Shown: positions 46,203-55,328, numbered from the stretch's first letter. The stretch is 64,000 nucleotides of DNA from Oceanobacter kriegii DSM 6294 (GCF_000422845.1 NZ_AUGV01000021.1:1-64000), one strand, 5' to 3'. Notes: generated from the letters alone by a model not told the origin. Program-made: numbers and translations.

Positions 46203-47216
46203 TCAAAGCCCCTGACCCGCGGCCAGTCGATGCCGGACTTGTTGCCGTTGCATCGACGGCGACAAGCCAAACTGACGCCGATACAGCCTCGCAAAATAGG
46301 AGCCGGAGCCGAGCCCGCACTGTTCCGCGATACGCTGTATCGACAGGTCTGTTTCCAGCAGCAATCGCTGGCCATTTTGCAACCGCAACAGCAGTAAAAA
46401 TGCCGATGGCGACGTCTGTAAGACAGTTTGAAACAAGCGCTCCAATTGACGTGTCGACACATGACACTGGGCCGCGATCTGTTGGATGGGTAAAGGAGTT
46501 GCAAGACCGGCTTCCATCAGATTGACCGCTCTTGCCAGCCTGGGGTGAAAAATACTGCGTCGGCTGGCCAGCGGGCTGCGTTGGGATTCGTGCCCGTGGC
46601 GGGTGCCGTTGACGACCAGCTGCTCGGCTACCTGGGCTGCCAGCGCAGCACCGCCATGGGATTCAATCAAAAACAGCATCAACTCCATCGCGGCTTGCAC
46701 ACCGGCACACGAGAATAAGCCCCGGTCCATTTCGACCCGACTGTCGACAACATCCAGCCCCAACGCCCGGAACGCCGCGAAGTACTCCCAGTGTCCGGTT
46801 ATTCGGCGTCCGCCCACCACTCCGGAGTCGGCCAGCACGATCGCCGCAGTATCCACTGATACCAGTGGCACCGAGCGTGCCGACAGGTGTTTTAGCCAGT
46901 GACGCAAAGGCCGATCCACCTGCCCGGTGGGATTGAAGCTACTGACGACGACCAGGTTGTCCGGCCAACCGGGATCACTCCGTAGAGGCAGCGGTTGCCG
47001 GTAATGCACCACGTCATTCAGGGTCATGCCATTACTGGCAGCGACGGGCTGACCGGTTGGCGTCAAACACTGCCAACTGAACAACGCATCGCCGTTAAGC
47101 CGATTGGCAATTCGCATGGGCTCAATCATCGACATAAGGGTGATCAAGCCATATTGCTCCAGCAGCAGGAAGTCCAGATGAACTTGCCCAGTGGGGTTAA
47201 TCTTGAGCAAGCTCAT
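46203..47216 (-). CDS. AraC-family regulator with GATase1-like domain (BCCT-linked)
   Basis: 337 residues. Sensor domain about 1-195 (LDFLLLEQYGLITLMSMIEP, GGRRITGHWEYFAAF) and AraC domain about 225-325 (CHVSTRQLERLFQTV, IAEQCGLGSGSYFARLYR). At the nucleophile elbow the sequence reads SVDTAAIVLAD, so Cys is absent, but the downstream GHWE stretch shared with GbdR is present. It starts 6 bp after the BCCT carrier gene and is co-transcribed with it. Likely ligand is a quaternary amine such as carnitine or gamma-butyrobetaine. Confidence 0.88.
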   Translation of the reverse strand: MSLLKINPTGQVHLDFLLLEQYGLITLMSMIEPMRIANRLNGDALFSWQCLTPTGQPVAASNGMTLNDVVHYRQPLPLRSDPGWPDNLVVVSSFNPTGQVDRPLRHWLKHLSARSVPLVSVDTAAIVLADSGVVGGRRITGHWEYFAAFRALGLDVVDSRVEMDRGLFSCAGVQAAMELMLFLIESHGGAALAAQVAEQLVVNGTRHGHESQRSPLASRRSIFHPRLARAVNLMEAGLATPLPIQQIAAQCHVSTRQLERLFQTVLQTSPSAFLLLLRLQNGQRLLLETDLSIQRIAEQCGLGSGSYFARLYRRQFGLSPSMQRQQVRHRLAAGQGL

Positions 47217-47222
47217 GCAACG

Positions 47223-48929
47223 TCAGGATTGGCTGCTGGCGGGCTGTTTTGCCCGTTCAGACACATCATCTTCAGCAATCCGGTGACGACCGTGACGCGG
47301 GTAACCATAGCGGCTGTCCTGCCACAACGATTTCAGCGTACCGATGGTCATCACAATGATCAGCACACTGAGCGGCAGCGCCGCTGCCATCAATGCGGTT
47401 TGTAGTGCCTTAAGGCCACCTGCCATCAGCAGCACAGCGGCCACCATGCCAATCACCGCCCCCCAGAAAATGCGATAGGCCCGAGGCGGGTTTTCATTGC
47501 CAAGTGACAAAATGGTGGTCAGAACCAATGTGCTGGAATCTGAGGAAGTGACAAACCAGCTGAACAGCAGGAACACCATCATGGCAGACATGATCCAACC
47601 CAGTACGCCCGTACCGGCAATGCCATCGGAGCTGGCGAACAAGGCCGCTGGCAGATTCCAGGCGCGCACCAGTTCAATGATGCCCGCAGTCCCTGGACCA
47701 GCCTCAGCAAACAGTTCCTGATGTAAGGCATCACCGCCAAAAATGCCCAACCAGATAAAAATCATGGCGGTTGGCGCAATCAGTACACCAATCACAAACT
47801 CTCGCAAGGTACGACCACGGGAGATATGGGCAATAAACAAACCGACGAACGGCGCCCAGGCCAGCCACCACGCCCAGTAGAAAATCGTCCAGCCATTTTG
47901 CCAGGCAGCGGGTCCTTGCTCGTCAGGGAACCACAGTCCCATGCCGATAAAGTCCACCAGATAATCACCAGTGGTCACTGCGATGGTTTTTACCAGCCAC
48001 TCGGTTGGCCCAGCGAACAGGAAGAACGCCAGTACCAGTGCAGATACCACGATATTCCACTGCGAAATAATCTTGATGCCTTTGCCAACACCCGACAGCG
48101 CCGACAAGATGGACACCACACTGATCAGGAATATCAGCGTCAACTGTGTTGTCAGGCCCGGATCGAAACCGGCCAGACGCTCAAGTCCTACCGCCATTTG
48201 GCTGACACCAAGGCCGAGAGACGTGGCGATACCGAACACGCAGCCAAGCACGCCCAGCAAATCAACCACATGGCCAATTGGGCCGTAAATACGCTCTCCG
48301 ATCAGCGGATACAGGGTTGAGCGCAAGGCCAGCGGCAGGTTTTTGCGGAAGGAAAAATAGGCCAGCGCCAATCCAACGATGACGTACACCGCCCACCCAT
48401 GAAATCCCCAGTGAAAGAACGCGACTTTCAGGGCGTCTTCGGCGCGCGCCTGATTGATAGCGACGTTGCCATCCATATCCGCATAAGGGTTATTCGGGTA
48501 ACCAAAAGCACCACTGTTATCGAGATAGAAGATCGGCTCAGCCACGCCAAAAAACAGCACCCCGATACCGATACCCGCCGAGAACAACATCGCCATCCAG
48601 GTAAACAGGCTATAGTCCGGCTTGCAGTCGTTACTGCCAAGTTTGATGTTGCCCTTGGGGCTGACCACGATGAAAGCACAAACGGCGATCAGCCCCACCA
48701 CGGTGATCATGTAGTACCAACCGAAGGTTGATTCAATCCAGCTGCGAGCGGTACCAAACAGCTGTCCTGCCAGCTCTGAGTTAAAGCCGGTAAACCCGAC
48801 AAAGAGCAACACCAACAGGCTTGCAGTAATCGTCATGCCCTTGTGCATACCGCGAAACAGCGGCTCATCACTGACGTACTCCAGCAAGTAATCCTTGTTG
48901 GTACTGTCGTATCGATTCTCTGTTTTCAT
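47223..48929 (-). CDS. BCCT-family betaine/carnitine/choline transporter
   Basis: 568 residues with 12 transmembrane segments. BCCT landmarks: LFSAGIGIGVLFFGVAEPIF, HWGFHGWAVYVIVGLALAYF, and the TM8 Trp box WAWWLAWAPFVGLFIAHISR, whose Trp residues bind the trimethylammonium group. The GIGIGV pattern is close to the sodium-driven BetP/BetT class rather than CaiT. The short C-terminal tail suggests little osmosensing. Located between the carnitine dehydrogenase operon and its regulator, it probably imports carnitine or gamma-butyrobetaine. An upstream terminator (49021-49058) makes it a separate transcript. Confidence 0.93.
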   Translation of the reverse strand: MKTENRYDSTNKDYLLEYVSDEPLFRGMHKGMTITASLLVLLFVGFTGFNSELAGQLFGTARSWIESTFGWYYMITVVGLIAVCAFIVVSPKGNIKLGSNDCKPDYSLFTWMAMLFSAGIGIGVLFFGVAEPIFYLDNSGAFGYPNNPYADMDGNVAINQARAEDALKVAFFHWGFHGWAVYVIVGLALAYFSFRKNLPLALRSTLYPLIGERIYGPIGHVVDLLGVLGCVFGIATSLGLGVSQMAVGLERLAGFDPGLTTQLTLIFLISVVSILSALSGVGKGIKIISQWNIVVSALVLAFFLFAGPTEWLVKTIAVTTGDYLVDFIGMGLWFPDEQGPAAWQNGWTIFYWAWWLAWAPFVGLFIAHISRGRTLREFVIGVLIAPTAMIFIWLGIFGGDALHQELFAEAGPGTAGIIELVRAWNLPAALFASSDGIAGTGVLGWIMSAMMVFLLFSWFVTSSDSSTLVLTTILSLGNENPPRAYRIFWGAVIGMVAAVLLMAGGLKALQTALMAAALPLSVLIIVMTIGTLKSLWQDSRYGYPRHGRHRIAEDDVSERAKQPASSQS

Positions 48930-49020
48930 CCTATTCCCCTCATCGTATTTACCATCCTGCTGTTATGTCGTTGTTGTTCAGGTGCTTCCGTCCTGATCCT
49001 GTCCCGGGACCCTGACAGTC

Positions 49021-49058
49021 AAAAAAATACCCACGCCGACAGCCATCGGGTGGGTATT
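49021..49058 (-). terminator. Rho-independent terminator after the carnitine dehydrogenase gene
   Basis: AATACCCAC/GTGGGTATT stem with a 15-base loop, followed on the minus strand by a run of about seven T. Confidence 0.85.
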
Positions 49059-49061
49059 GGT

Positions 49062-50045
49062 TTAACGCTGAATACCGTGCTGCTGACGATACTCGTCCAG
49101 TGTTTGCATGATGCGAATCAGGCAGTCGTCCCGTTCCTGCACCAATTCATCAATACTGGCGCCATTGGCCTGCGACAAGCAGCCAGCCACCATGTCGTCC
49201 TTCAGTTGCTGAGTCAGTGGCGGTGCCTCCAATCGCGTCCAGGGTTCTTTCAGAGACTCCTCAAAATGGTCCAGCAGATGCGCCATTCCCCCCTGGCCGC
49301 CGCCCAGATGATAGGTCAGGCAATGGCCCATAATTGCCCAACGCAAGCCTGGGCCGTAAGCAATCGCCTTATCGATATCCTCAACCGAGCATTCCTTGTT
49401 GGCGACCATGTGCAGCGCCTCACGCCACAGTGCCTCTTGCAATCGATTACCAATAAAGCCGGGCAACTCTTGCTCCATTTTGGCGACTTTTTTACCGATC
49501 GATTCATAGAATCCGGCAGTCCAGTCAACTACCGCCTGCGCGGTTTGTTCTCCACCACAGACTTCGCAGAAAGGCACCAAATAGGGAGGATTGAACGGGT
49601 GTCCAACAACAAAACGCTCGGCATGACCCTTCACATCCGCCGCCATATCGGTCATTGCGAAGCCGGAGGTGCTGGAGATAACAATGACATCCGGCGCCAG
49701 CAAGTTGTCCAATTCTGCAAACAACGCGCGCTTACGGCCGAGGTGCTCCGGGGTACTCTCCTGAATAAAATCCACAGCGTCGGCCAGTTCGCCGAGACTT
49801 CCGACAAAGCGTATGCGGTCAGGACGAGCGCCATCGCGCAAACCCAGTTTGATCATGGTTGGCCAGATCTTATCGATCATGGCCAACATCTTTTGCTCCG
49901 CCGACGGGCCCGGGTCATACGCGACAACATCGAGCCCCATGCGCAGGAAGTGCAACACCCAGGCACCACCAATCACCCCGGTGCCGATCACACCCGCGGT
50001 TTTTACGTCTGCAAAATCGGGATAAGTCACCTGAATATTCATCAC
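49062..50045 (-). CDS. L-carnitine 3-dehydrogenase
   Basis: 327 residues, 3-hydroxyacyl-CoA-dehydrogenase-like. The Rossmann motif is [12 protein letters not shown], the conserved [16 protein letters not shown] follows near residue 140, and the helical domain has [18 protein letters not shown] and [20 protein letters not shown]. These are the marks of carnitine dehydrogenase (LcdH, CdhA), which makes 3-dehydrocarnitine with NAD+. The stop of the beta-keto acid cleavage gene overlaps its ATG by 4 bp. It is the last gene of the transcript. Confidence 0.93.
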   Translation of the reverse strand: MMNIQVTYPDFADVKTAGVIGTGVIGGAWVLHFLRMGLDVVAYDPGPSAEQKMLAMIDKIWPTMIKLGLRDGARPDRIRFVGSLGELADAVDFIQESTPEHLGRKRALFAELDNLLAPDVIVISSTSGFAMTDMAADVKGHAERFVVGHPFNPPYLVPFCEVCGGEQTAQAVVDWTAGFYESIGKKVAKMEQELPGFIGNRLQEALWREALHMVANKECSVEDIDKAIAYGPGLRWAIMGHCLTYHLGGGQGGMAHLLDHFEESLKEPWTRLEAPPLTQQLKDDMVAGCLSQANGASIDELVQERDDCLIRIMQTLDEYRQQHGIQR

Positions 50046-50932
50046 TGATCTCCTCGCAAACCGAGTTTCTGACGTGCTTCCGCAGGCGACAGCACCTTGC
50101 TGCCTAACTCACGGGCAACGTTAGCGGCCTTCTCCACCAGCTGACCGTTGGTCGCCAGTACACCCTTACTTAGGTACAGGTTGTCCTCAAGGCCAACCCG
50201 CACATGGCCACCCAACAACATCGATTGTGCAGCCCACGGCATTTGCTGACGGCCCAATGCAAATGAGGTCCAGTGCGCGTTATCTGGAAGCATATCGACC
50301 ATGCCTTTCAGCAGGCTCAGTTGTGGTGGCGCTCCCCACGGAATGCCCATGCACAGCTGGTACATGGCAGAGTCGTCAATCAGTCCTTCCTTGCGCATTT
50401 GAAGGGCAAACCAAAGGTTGCCGGTATCGAAAATTTCCAATTCCACGGTAACGCCCAGATCCCGAATACGAGCCGCGCCCGCGCGCAACATATCCGGCGT
50501 TGAGACATACACCAGATTGCTGTCGCCAAAGTTCAGAGAGCCGCAATCCAGCGTGCAGATTTCCGGCTTCAGGGCCTCGATATGCAACAGCCGTTCAGTA
50601 GCGCCCACCAGATCGGTCTCGGCGCTAAAGTCTGTCGGGGCATGATCCGGGCCCAGATAAAGATCCCCACCCATGCCCGCGGTCAGGTTGATGATCACAT
50701 CACAGCTGGAGCCGCGCAGGATTTCACACACTTCGGCATACAAGTCGACTCGTCGGGAGCATTGACTGGTTTCGGGATCTCGAACATGGATGTGAGCAAT
50801 GGCTGCCCCTGCGTTCCAGGCCTCAATCGCCGCATCAGCAATTTGCTGTGGCGTAACCGGTACATGAGGACTGCGGCTGGCGGTGTCACCTGCGCCGGTA
50901 ACAGCACAGGTAATGATGGTTTCCGGGTTCAT
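50042..50932 (-). CDS. Beta-keto acid cleavage enzyme (dehydrocarnitine cleavage)
   Basis: About 296 residues of the BKACE (DUF849) family. Metal-binding residues appear in [14 protein letters not shown] and downstream Glu/His positions; [18 protein letters not shown] and FDTGNLWFA are also conserved. The carnitine-linked member uses acetyl-CoA to split 3-dehydrocarnitine into betainyl-CoA and acetoacetate. Coupled by a 4-bp overlap to the dehydrogenase that makes its substrate. Start at 50932 ([15 protein letters not shown]) fits the family; the frame extends to 51001. Confidence 0.93.
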   Translation of the reverse strand: MNPETIITCAVTGAGDTASRSPHVPVTPQQIADAAIEAWNAGAAIAHIHVRDPETSQCSRRVDLYAEVCEILRGSSCDVIINLTAGMGGDLYLGPDHAPTDFSAETDLVGATERLLHIEALKPEICTLDCGSLNFGDSNLVYVSTPDMLRAGAARIRDLGVTVELEIFDTGNLWFALQMRKEGLIDDSAMYQLCMGIPWGAPPQLSLLKGMVDMLPDNAHWTSFALGRQQMPWAAQSMLLGGHVRVGLEDNLYLSKGVLATNGQLVEKAANVARELGSKVLSPAEARQKLGLRGDQ

Positions 50933-51035
50933 CTGGAACTCTCTCAAACGGATGATAGTGATAGGCCGGTATCGGGCCAGAGCTCTACCTTCCGCCATCA
51001 CACATGGGAGATTTCGGCATTAACCGATGCCCATT

Positions 51036-51088
51036 AGCCCAAATCCGACTTGTCCACATTGGAAATGAGCGATTTCGTCGGATTGGCT
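51036..51088. promoter_or_regulatory. Inverted-repeat operator candidate upstream of the carnitine operon
   Basis: AGCCCAAATCCGAC (51036-51049) and GTCGGATTGGCT (51077-51088) are complementary apart from one or two extra bases, with 27 bases between. The site lies 105-155 bp before the cleavage-enzyme ATG, which is where an AraC-type activator (CdhR) would bind. Confidence 0.5.
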
Positions 51089-51150
51089 CAAATGGCACCA
51101 TCGAGTCAAAGTGTGCGTATGACAGGAGCAGTGACAGCAAATCACCGCAA

Positions 51151-52110
51151 CTAACGCTCGTCCGATGGGCGGCGTTGGTATTGTTTCTGATAACAGCGGG
51201 TAAAGTGAGACAGGGAGGCAAAGCCGCACGCCATGGCAACCTCCGTGACGCTAAGACGACTTTGTTGCAACATGCTGCGCGCTCGTTCCAACCGCAAGTT
51301 GCGATAAAAAGCATTGGGCGTGTGCTGCAAATAGCGTTTGAACAGGCGTTCCAGTTCACGCTCGGAGACGTCAACCAACAACGCCAATTGGGCAATGGTC
51401 AGCGGGTCTTCAATATTTTCCCGCATCAAGGTAACCGCATTGATCAGGTTGGGATTGCGACTGTCGAGCTGATATTGCAAATCGCTCAATTGGCTGTCGT
51501 TGTGTGGACGCGCTCGGGAACAAATCAGGGCATCTGCGACGGCCGTCGCCAATTGCCGGCCGTGCTGCCGTTCAACCAGATACAGCATCATATCCAGCCC
51601 GGCCATCGCCCCTGAGCATGCAAAGCGTCGGCGATCAATCACAAACAGTTCTGCCAAAAAACTTACGCCGGGATAATGCTCACGCGCCATATCCAGGTTT
51701 TCCCAATGAACCGTGCTCTGATAACCATCCAGCACACCCGCCTCTGCCAACAAAATCGCTCCGGTATCCTGACTGCCGATACTGGTGCCGTGATTAGCCA
51801 ATCGGCGCAAGAAACCACACACAGCACTGGAGTAGCCGTTCTGCGGTTTTTCACCGGAACACACGATCAGATTGCGGCAGGACTCGACCTCACCAATGGC
51901 ACGATCCGCGGTTAACGCCAGACCATCTGCAGTTGGCACTTCGCCACCGGATTCAGACAGTAACTCCCAGCAGTAAAGCGTGCGCCCCGACAAACGATTG
52001 GCATGACGCAATGGCGCCAGCATGGCCGTTAAACCAAACAGCGAGCAATTAGGCACCAACAAAAATGAGATCCGGTAGGGTTGGTCGGGTAACGGGATAT
52101 CTTCAAACAT
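51151..52110 (-). CDS. cdhR: CdhR-like AraC-family regulator with GATase1-like domain
   Basis: 319 residues. Sensor domain about 1-200 (YRISFLLVPNCSLFGLTAML, HWENLDMAREHYPGV) and AraC domain about 225-315 (VDVSERELERLFKRYL, EVAMACGFASLSHFTRCYQ). It lies next to and upstream of the carnitine dehydrogenase operon and divergent from the thioesterase gene, the arrangement expected of CdhR, which activates carnitine breakdown in Pseudomonas. The elbow position reads GSQDTGAILLAE, without Cys. CGGAG 5 bases before the ATG at 52110 sets the start. Confidence 0.85.
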   Translation of the reverse strand: MFEDIPLPDQPYRISFLLVPNCSLFGLTAMLAPLRHANRLSGRTLYCWELLSESGGEVPTADGLALTADRAIGEVESCRNLIVCSGEKPQNGYSSAVCGFLRRLANHGTSIGSQDTGAILLAEAGVLDGYQSTVHWENLDMAREHYPGVSFLAELFVIDRRRFACSGAMAGLDMMLYLVERQHGRQLATAVADALICSRARPHNDSQLSDLQYQLDSRNPNLINAVTLMRENIEDPLTIAQLALLVDVSERELERLFKRYLQHTPNAFYRNLRLERARSMLQQSRLSVTEVAMACGFASLSHFTRCYQKQYQRRPSDER

Positions 52111-52173
52111 AAAGCTCCGGTCCAAGGATATTCGGATTTGTGCAAATTCCAGCGATTCAGCTTTGCCATGCTT

Positions 52174-52196
52174 ACCCTCTGAATCACTCTGCACAG
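52174..52196. repeat. Degenerate copy of the MITE terminal repeat in the cdhR-thioesterase promoter region
   Basis: 23 bases beginning ACCCTCTGAATCACTC match 22 of 23 bases of the MITE end at 20764-20786 (which reads GAATAACTC), including the adjoining CTGCACAG. No matching second end is visible nearby, so it looks like a remnant or a shared binding sequence. Confidence 0.6.
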
Positions 52197-52206
52197 GCAC
52201 TTAATC

Positions 52207-52692
52207 ATGGCGACGACACACCTTCTACCCCTGATCCAAACACAGGTTGCCCCGCAATGGGTTGACTATAACCGACATATGAACGACGCCTGTTATGTGG
52301 TGGTCTTCAGCCAGGCCATTGACGCATTGATCGATCATCTGGGCCTGGATGCCTCTTACAGAGAACAACACGATGTGTCGGTTTACACCCTGCAAAGCAT
52401 GGTGCATTACCTGCAAGAAATTACCGAGGGTGAGCCCTTGACGGTAGTCGCCCAACTACTGGACAGCGATAACAAAAAGCTCCGGGTTTTCTTCCAGATG
52501 CTACACACCAGCAGCGGTGACCTGTTGGCTGAATTTGAAACCCTGCTACTGCATATGGACATGAAGACCCATCGACCAGCGCCGTTTGACAACGTGATTG
52601 CCGAACAGGTGAAGGCCCTGCAAAAACGGCACGAATCGTTCCCCAAACCAGACCGGGCCGGGCGCGGTATTGCCATGCGAAAACCTGCCTGA
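52207..52692 (+). CDS. cdhB: Betainyl-CoA thioesterase (4HBT-like hotdog)
   Basis: 161 residues. The 4HBT hotdog signature is QWVDYNRHMNDACYVVVF near residue 18, with the active-site Asp in VDYNRHMND, followed by the central helix DALIDHLGL. In carnitine catabolism, CdhB-type thioesterases hydrolyse betainyl-CoA to glycine betaine. It is divergent from the CdhR-like gene across a 96-bp gap and stands alone. Substrate is inferred from context. No strong ribosome binding site is visible. Confidence 0.82.
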   Translation: MATTHLLPLIQTQVAPQWVDYNRHMNDACYVVVFSQAIDALIDHLGLDASYREQHDVSVYTLQSMVHYLQEITEGEPLTVVAQLLDSDNKKLRVFFQMLHTSSGDLLAEFETLLLHMDMKTHRPAPFDNVIAEQVKALQKRHESFPKPDRAGRGIAMRKPA

Positions 52693-52954
52693 GCGGTCCC
52701 TTACTAACCTGCCTCCCTACGCCTGCATGAGTCAGGCCTTCGGCAACAGCCTCCCCATTTTCAGCTGTTGCCTCTTTTGCCGCGTACTAAACACACCAGC
52801 CGCCACACATACGCCTAAACTCAAAACAGGTTCAATTGTCACAGATCGGATGTATATCCCTGTTTGCGCTGGATAAATCCGTTTATGCTGACATTAATGA
52901 TTGAACTATCACGTATTTTTCCAGCTGGTACTGAACGCCGAAGAGGACGTCATC

Positions 52955-53761
52955 ATGCGGTTAACACGTAACACCCGATCGATTCTGCTGCCCATGGCAG
53001 CGCTGTGGCTATCACTGTTGTGTGCAGCAACCAGTCAGGCCGATACACCCAAGGACGTGTTCAGTCGGGAGAACGTCAAGCTGTTTACCGTGGTGGCACC
53101 GGAATGGCCCGATTACACCAACGCCGATGGCACCGGGCTGTATTGGCAGGTACTGAAGGCGATTTACGAGCCGCTGGATATCCGTGTAAAAGACACCAAT
53201 GTGCCGTGGAACCGGGCCATGAAGATGGTGACCCAGTACAACATGTACAACGCCATTGTTGGCGAGTACCGGGATACCGAAGAGGACCTGCTGTTCCCGG
53301 ACTACCCCATCGATGTGGAGTACATGTGGGTGCTCAGCAAGAACCCGTCGCTACCCGGGTTCAACGGCCGCGCCAGTCTGACCGGCCACCGGGTTGGCTG
53401 GATCAAGGATTACGAGGTGATCCCCATTGAAGACCGCGACTTCGAGCTGATTGAGTTCCGCACCACAGCACAGGGGCTGGAGTACCTGAACGAAGGCAAG
53501 ATCGATTACCTGATCGACGAGTGGGATGAAATTGAACTGGCGTTAGAAGAAACCGGTTTTGCCGAGGACGACTACGACGCCAATGAAATGCCGGAAGGCA
53601 CCGATGTGTACGTTGCCTTCGCCAACAGCGAGTTATCGAAGACCCTGATCGAGCTCTATAACGAGCGCATGAAAGCGCTACTGGCCAGCGGCGAATTGGC
53701 CGCTATTTACCAGCAATGGGAGTCGGACGTACCTGAAACGGCCCTGAATGCCGGCAAGTAA
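52955..53761 (+). CDS. Orphan periplasmic solute-binding protein (SBP_bac_3-like)
   Basis: 268 residues. Signal peptide (SILLPMAALWLSLLCAATSQA), then a class II binding-protein fold with TVVAPEWPDYTNADGTGLYW, NAIVGEYRDTEEDLLFPDYP, VGWIKDYEVIP and EGKIDYLIDEWDEIELA. Similar proteins serve amino-acid ABC importers or act as sensors. No ABC genes are adjacent. GAGG 8 bases before the ATG at 52955 is the best start; the frame extends upstream to 52901. A strong bidirectional terminator follows. Confidence 0.78.
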   Translation: MRLTRNTRSILLPMAALWLSLLCAATSQADTPKDVFSRENVKLFTVVAPEWPDYTNADGTGLYWQVLKAIYEPLDIRVKDTNVPWNRAMKMVTQYNMYNAIVGEYRDTEEDLLFPDYPIDVEYMWVLSKNPSLPGFNGRASLTGHRVGWIKDYEVIPIEDRDFELIEFRTTAQGLEYLNEGKIDYLIDEWDEIELALEETGFAEDDYDANEMPEGTDVYVAFANSELSKTLIELYNERMKALLASGELAAIYQQWESDVPETALNAGK

Positions 53762-53780
53762 TCCGCATACAGCACCAACC

Positions 53781-53810
53781 AAAACGGGCCGCTAATCAGC
53801 GGCCCGTTTT
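53781..53810. terminator. Bidirectional terminator between convergent genes
   Basis: AAAACGGGCCGCT-AATC-AGCGGCCCGTTTT, a 13-bp perfect stem with A and T runs on the two sides. Confidence 0.9.
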
Positions 53811-53839
53811 GTTTTGGGTTCAGGTGTATGGCAGCGGTT

Positions 53840-54820
53840 TTACTCGCCCCACACGTCCTTCAATACGCGTACCCAGTTGCCGCCCATGATTTTCGACACA
53901 TCGTTGGCGCTGAAACCGCGTTTCAGCAGGGTTTCGGTCAGGTTCGGGAATTCACCCACGGTGCGAATGCCTTCCGGGTTGATGATCTTGCCGAAGTTGG
54001 TCAGACGGCGGGCATACCCCTTGTCGTGAGTCAGCCATTCAAAGAACTGCTGGTCGTGGCCCTGAGTGAAGTCGGTGCCAATACCCACCGAGTCGATACC
54101 GCAGATGTTAACGATGTATTCGATCGCTTCAGCGTAATCGTCAACGGTGGATTCGATGCCTTTTTTCAGGAACGGCGCAAACATGGTAACGCCGACAAAG
54201 CCGCCGTGGTCGGCGATGAACTTCAGTTCTTCATCCGACTTGTTACGCGGATGTTCTTTCAGGCCCGACGGCAGACAGTGGGAATAGCAAACCGGCTTTT
54301 TGGATTCCAGAATCACTTCTTCCGAAGTCTTTGAACCCACATGGGACAGGTCACACATGACGCCCACACGGTTCATTTCAGCGACGATTTCACGACCGAA
54401 ATCGGACAGACCGCCGTCACGCTCGTAGCAACCGGTGCCCACCAGATTCTGGGTGTTGTAGCACATCTGCACCACACCCACGCCGAGGTCCTTGAACACC
54501 TGCACGTAACCAATCTGGTCTTCGTAGGCATGGGCGTTCTGGAAACCCATCATGATGCCGGTTTTGCCCAGCTCCTTGGCCTTGAGGATATCGTCGGTGG
54601 TTTTTACCTTCATCACCAGATCGCTGTTGGCTTCGATCAGGTTGTTCATATCGACGATGTTATCGACGGTTTTCTGGAAGTTCTCCCACACCGACACCGT
54701 GCAGTTGGCCGCGGTGAGGCCGCCTTTTTTGAAATCTTCAAACAGGTCGCGATTCCATTTGGCGATGATCAGGCCGTCAATAATGATGGATTCTTGGTGG
54801 AGCTTCTGGGCTTCGTTCAT
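53840..54820 (-). CDS. Membrane dipeptidase (renal dipeptidase family), PA5396-like
   Basis: 326 residues of peptidase M19. Metal and substrate motifs are seen as IIIDGLIIAKWNRD (in place of the usual DGHND), FQNAHAYED, CDLSHVGSKTSEE, VCYSHCLPSG and GIGTDFTQGHDQQFFEW. The usual DGHxD pair near the N-terminus reads DGLIIAKW, so the first metal ligands are replaced, as in the pseudomonad homologue encoded next to the dgc genes. A role in betaine or dimethylglycine catabolism is known only by association. A hairpin-rich leader (54987-55112) lies upstream. Confidence 0.88.
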   Translation of the reverse strand: MNEAQKLHQESIIIDGLIIAKWNRDLFEDFKKGGLTAANCTVSVWENFQKTVDNIVDMNNLIEANSDLVMKVKTTDDILKAKELGKTGIMMGFQNAHAYEDQIGYVQVFKDLGVGVVQMCYNTQNLVGTGCYERDGGLSDFGREIVAEMNRVGVMCDLSHVGSKTSEEVILESKKPVCYSHCLPSGLKEHPRNKSDEELKFIADHGGFVGVTMFAPFLKKGIESTVDDYAEAIEYIVNICGIDSVGIGTDFTQGHDQQFFEWLTHDKGYARRLTNFGKIINPEGIRTVGEFPNLTETLLKRGFSANDVSKIMGGNWVRVLKDVWGE

Positions 54821-54986
54821 GATGATTTCCCTCTGAACCGGTCGTTTACCGGCAGATCGCGGTACAAGATACCGTCCCAGTCTACGGAGCCGCTGCCAAC
54901 ACTAACTGCCTGTTTACGACTCGCAGCATTCCGGCTCCGCCAGCCGTCTTCAGGGTAGTGAGAGAGCAAAAGAAAAACATAAAAAA

Positions 54987-55112
54987 GGGGCTCCCAAAGG
55001 GAGCCCCAAACAGACAAGATGAACTCTTACGAGTCAACTGCCAACCGGCAAGAGCCGCCGGAGGACAGGATTGGTTCTCTGGAGAACCGGGTCTGGTGAC
55101 CACCACCAGACC
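54987..55112 (-). ncRNA. Candidate structured leader or small RNA with terminal terminator
   Basis: Read on the minus strand, five hairpins stand side by side: GGTCTGGTG/CACCAGACC, GGTTCT/AGAACC, CCGGC/GCCGG, GACTC/GAGTT and GGGGCTCCC-TTT-GGGAGCCCC followed by T6. No coding frame explains them. The terminator is about 167 bp before the dipeptidase ATG on the same strand, so the element could be an attenuator or riboswitch, a small RNA, or the 3' end of the LysR transcript. It does not match a riboswitch class I know. Confidence 0.4.
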
Positions 55113-55203
55113 AACCGCTACAACATCCATTCTGGACCATTGGCCGCACCCGGTATGACTGATAACGACCCGTCTCTTACCCTCTGCGCCGCGTGTTGGG
55201 GAA

Positions 55204-55315
55204 GTCTGGAGTCTGGAGTCTGGAGTCTGGAGTCTGGAGTCTGGAGTCTGGAGTCTGGAGTCTGGAGTCTGGAGTCTGAAGTCTGAAGTCTGAAGTCTGA
55301 AGTCTGAAGTCTGAG
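55204..55315. repeat. Heptanucleotide tandem array
   Basis: Ten copies of GTCTGGA (55204-55273), then five of GTCTGAA (55274-55308), then GTCTGAG. Uniform 7-bp period without spacers. It runs directly into the REP element through a short linker. Confidence 0.97.
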
Positions 55316-55328
55316 GCCTGGGCAACAT

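Noticed and set aside
55204-55315. CRISPR array
   Set aside because: The period is 7 bp with no unique spacers and there are no cas genes.
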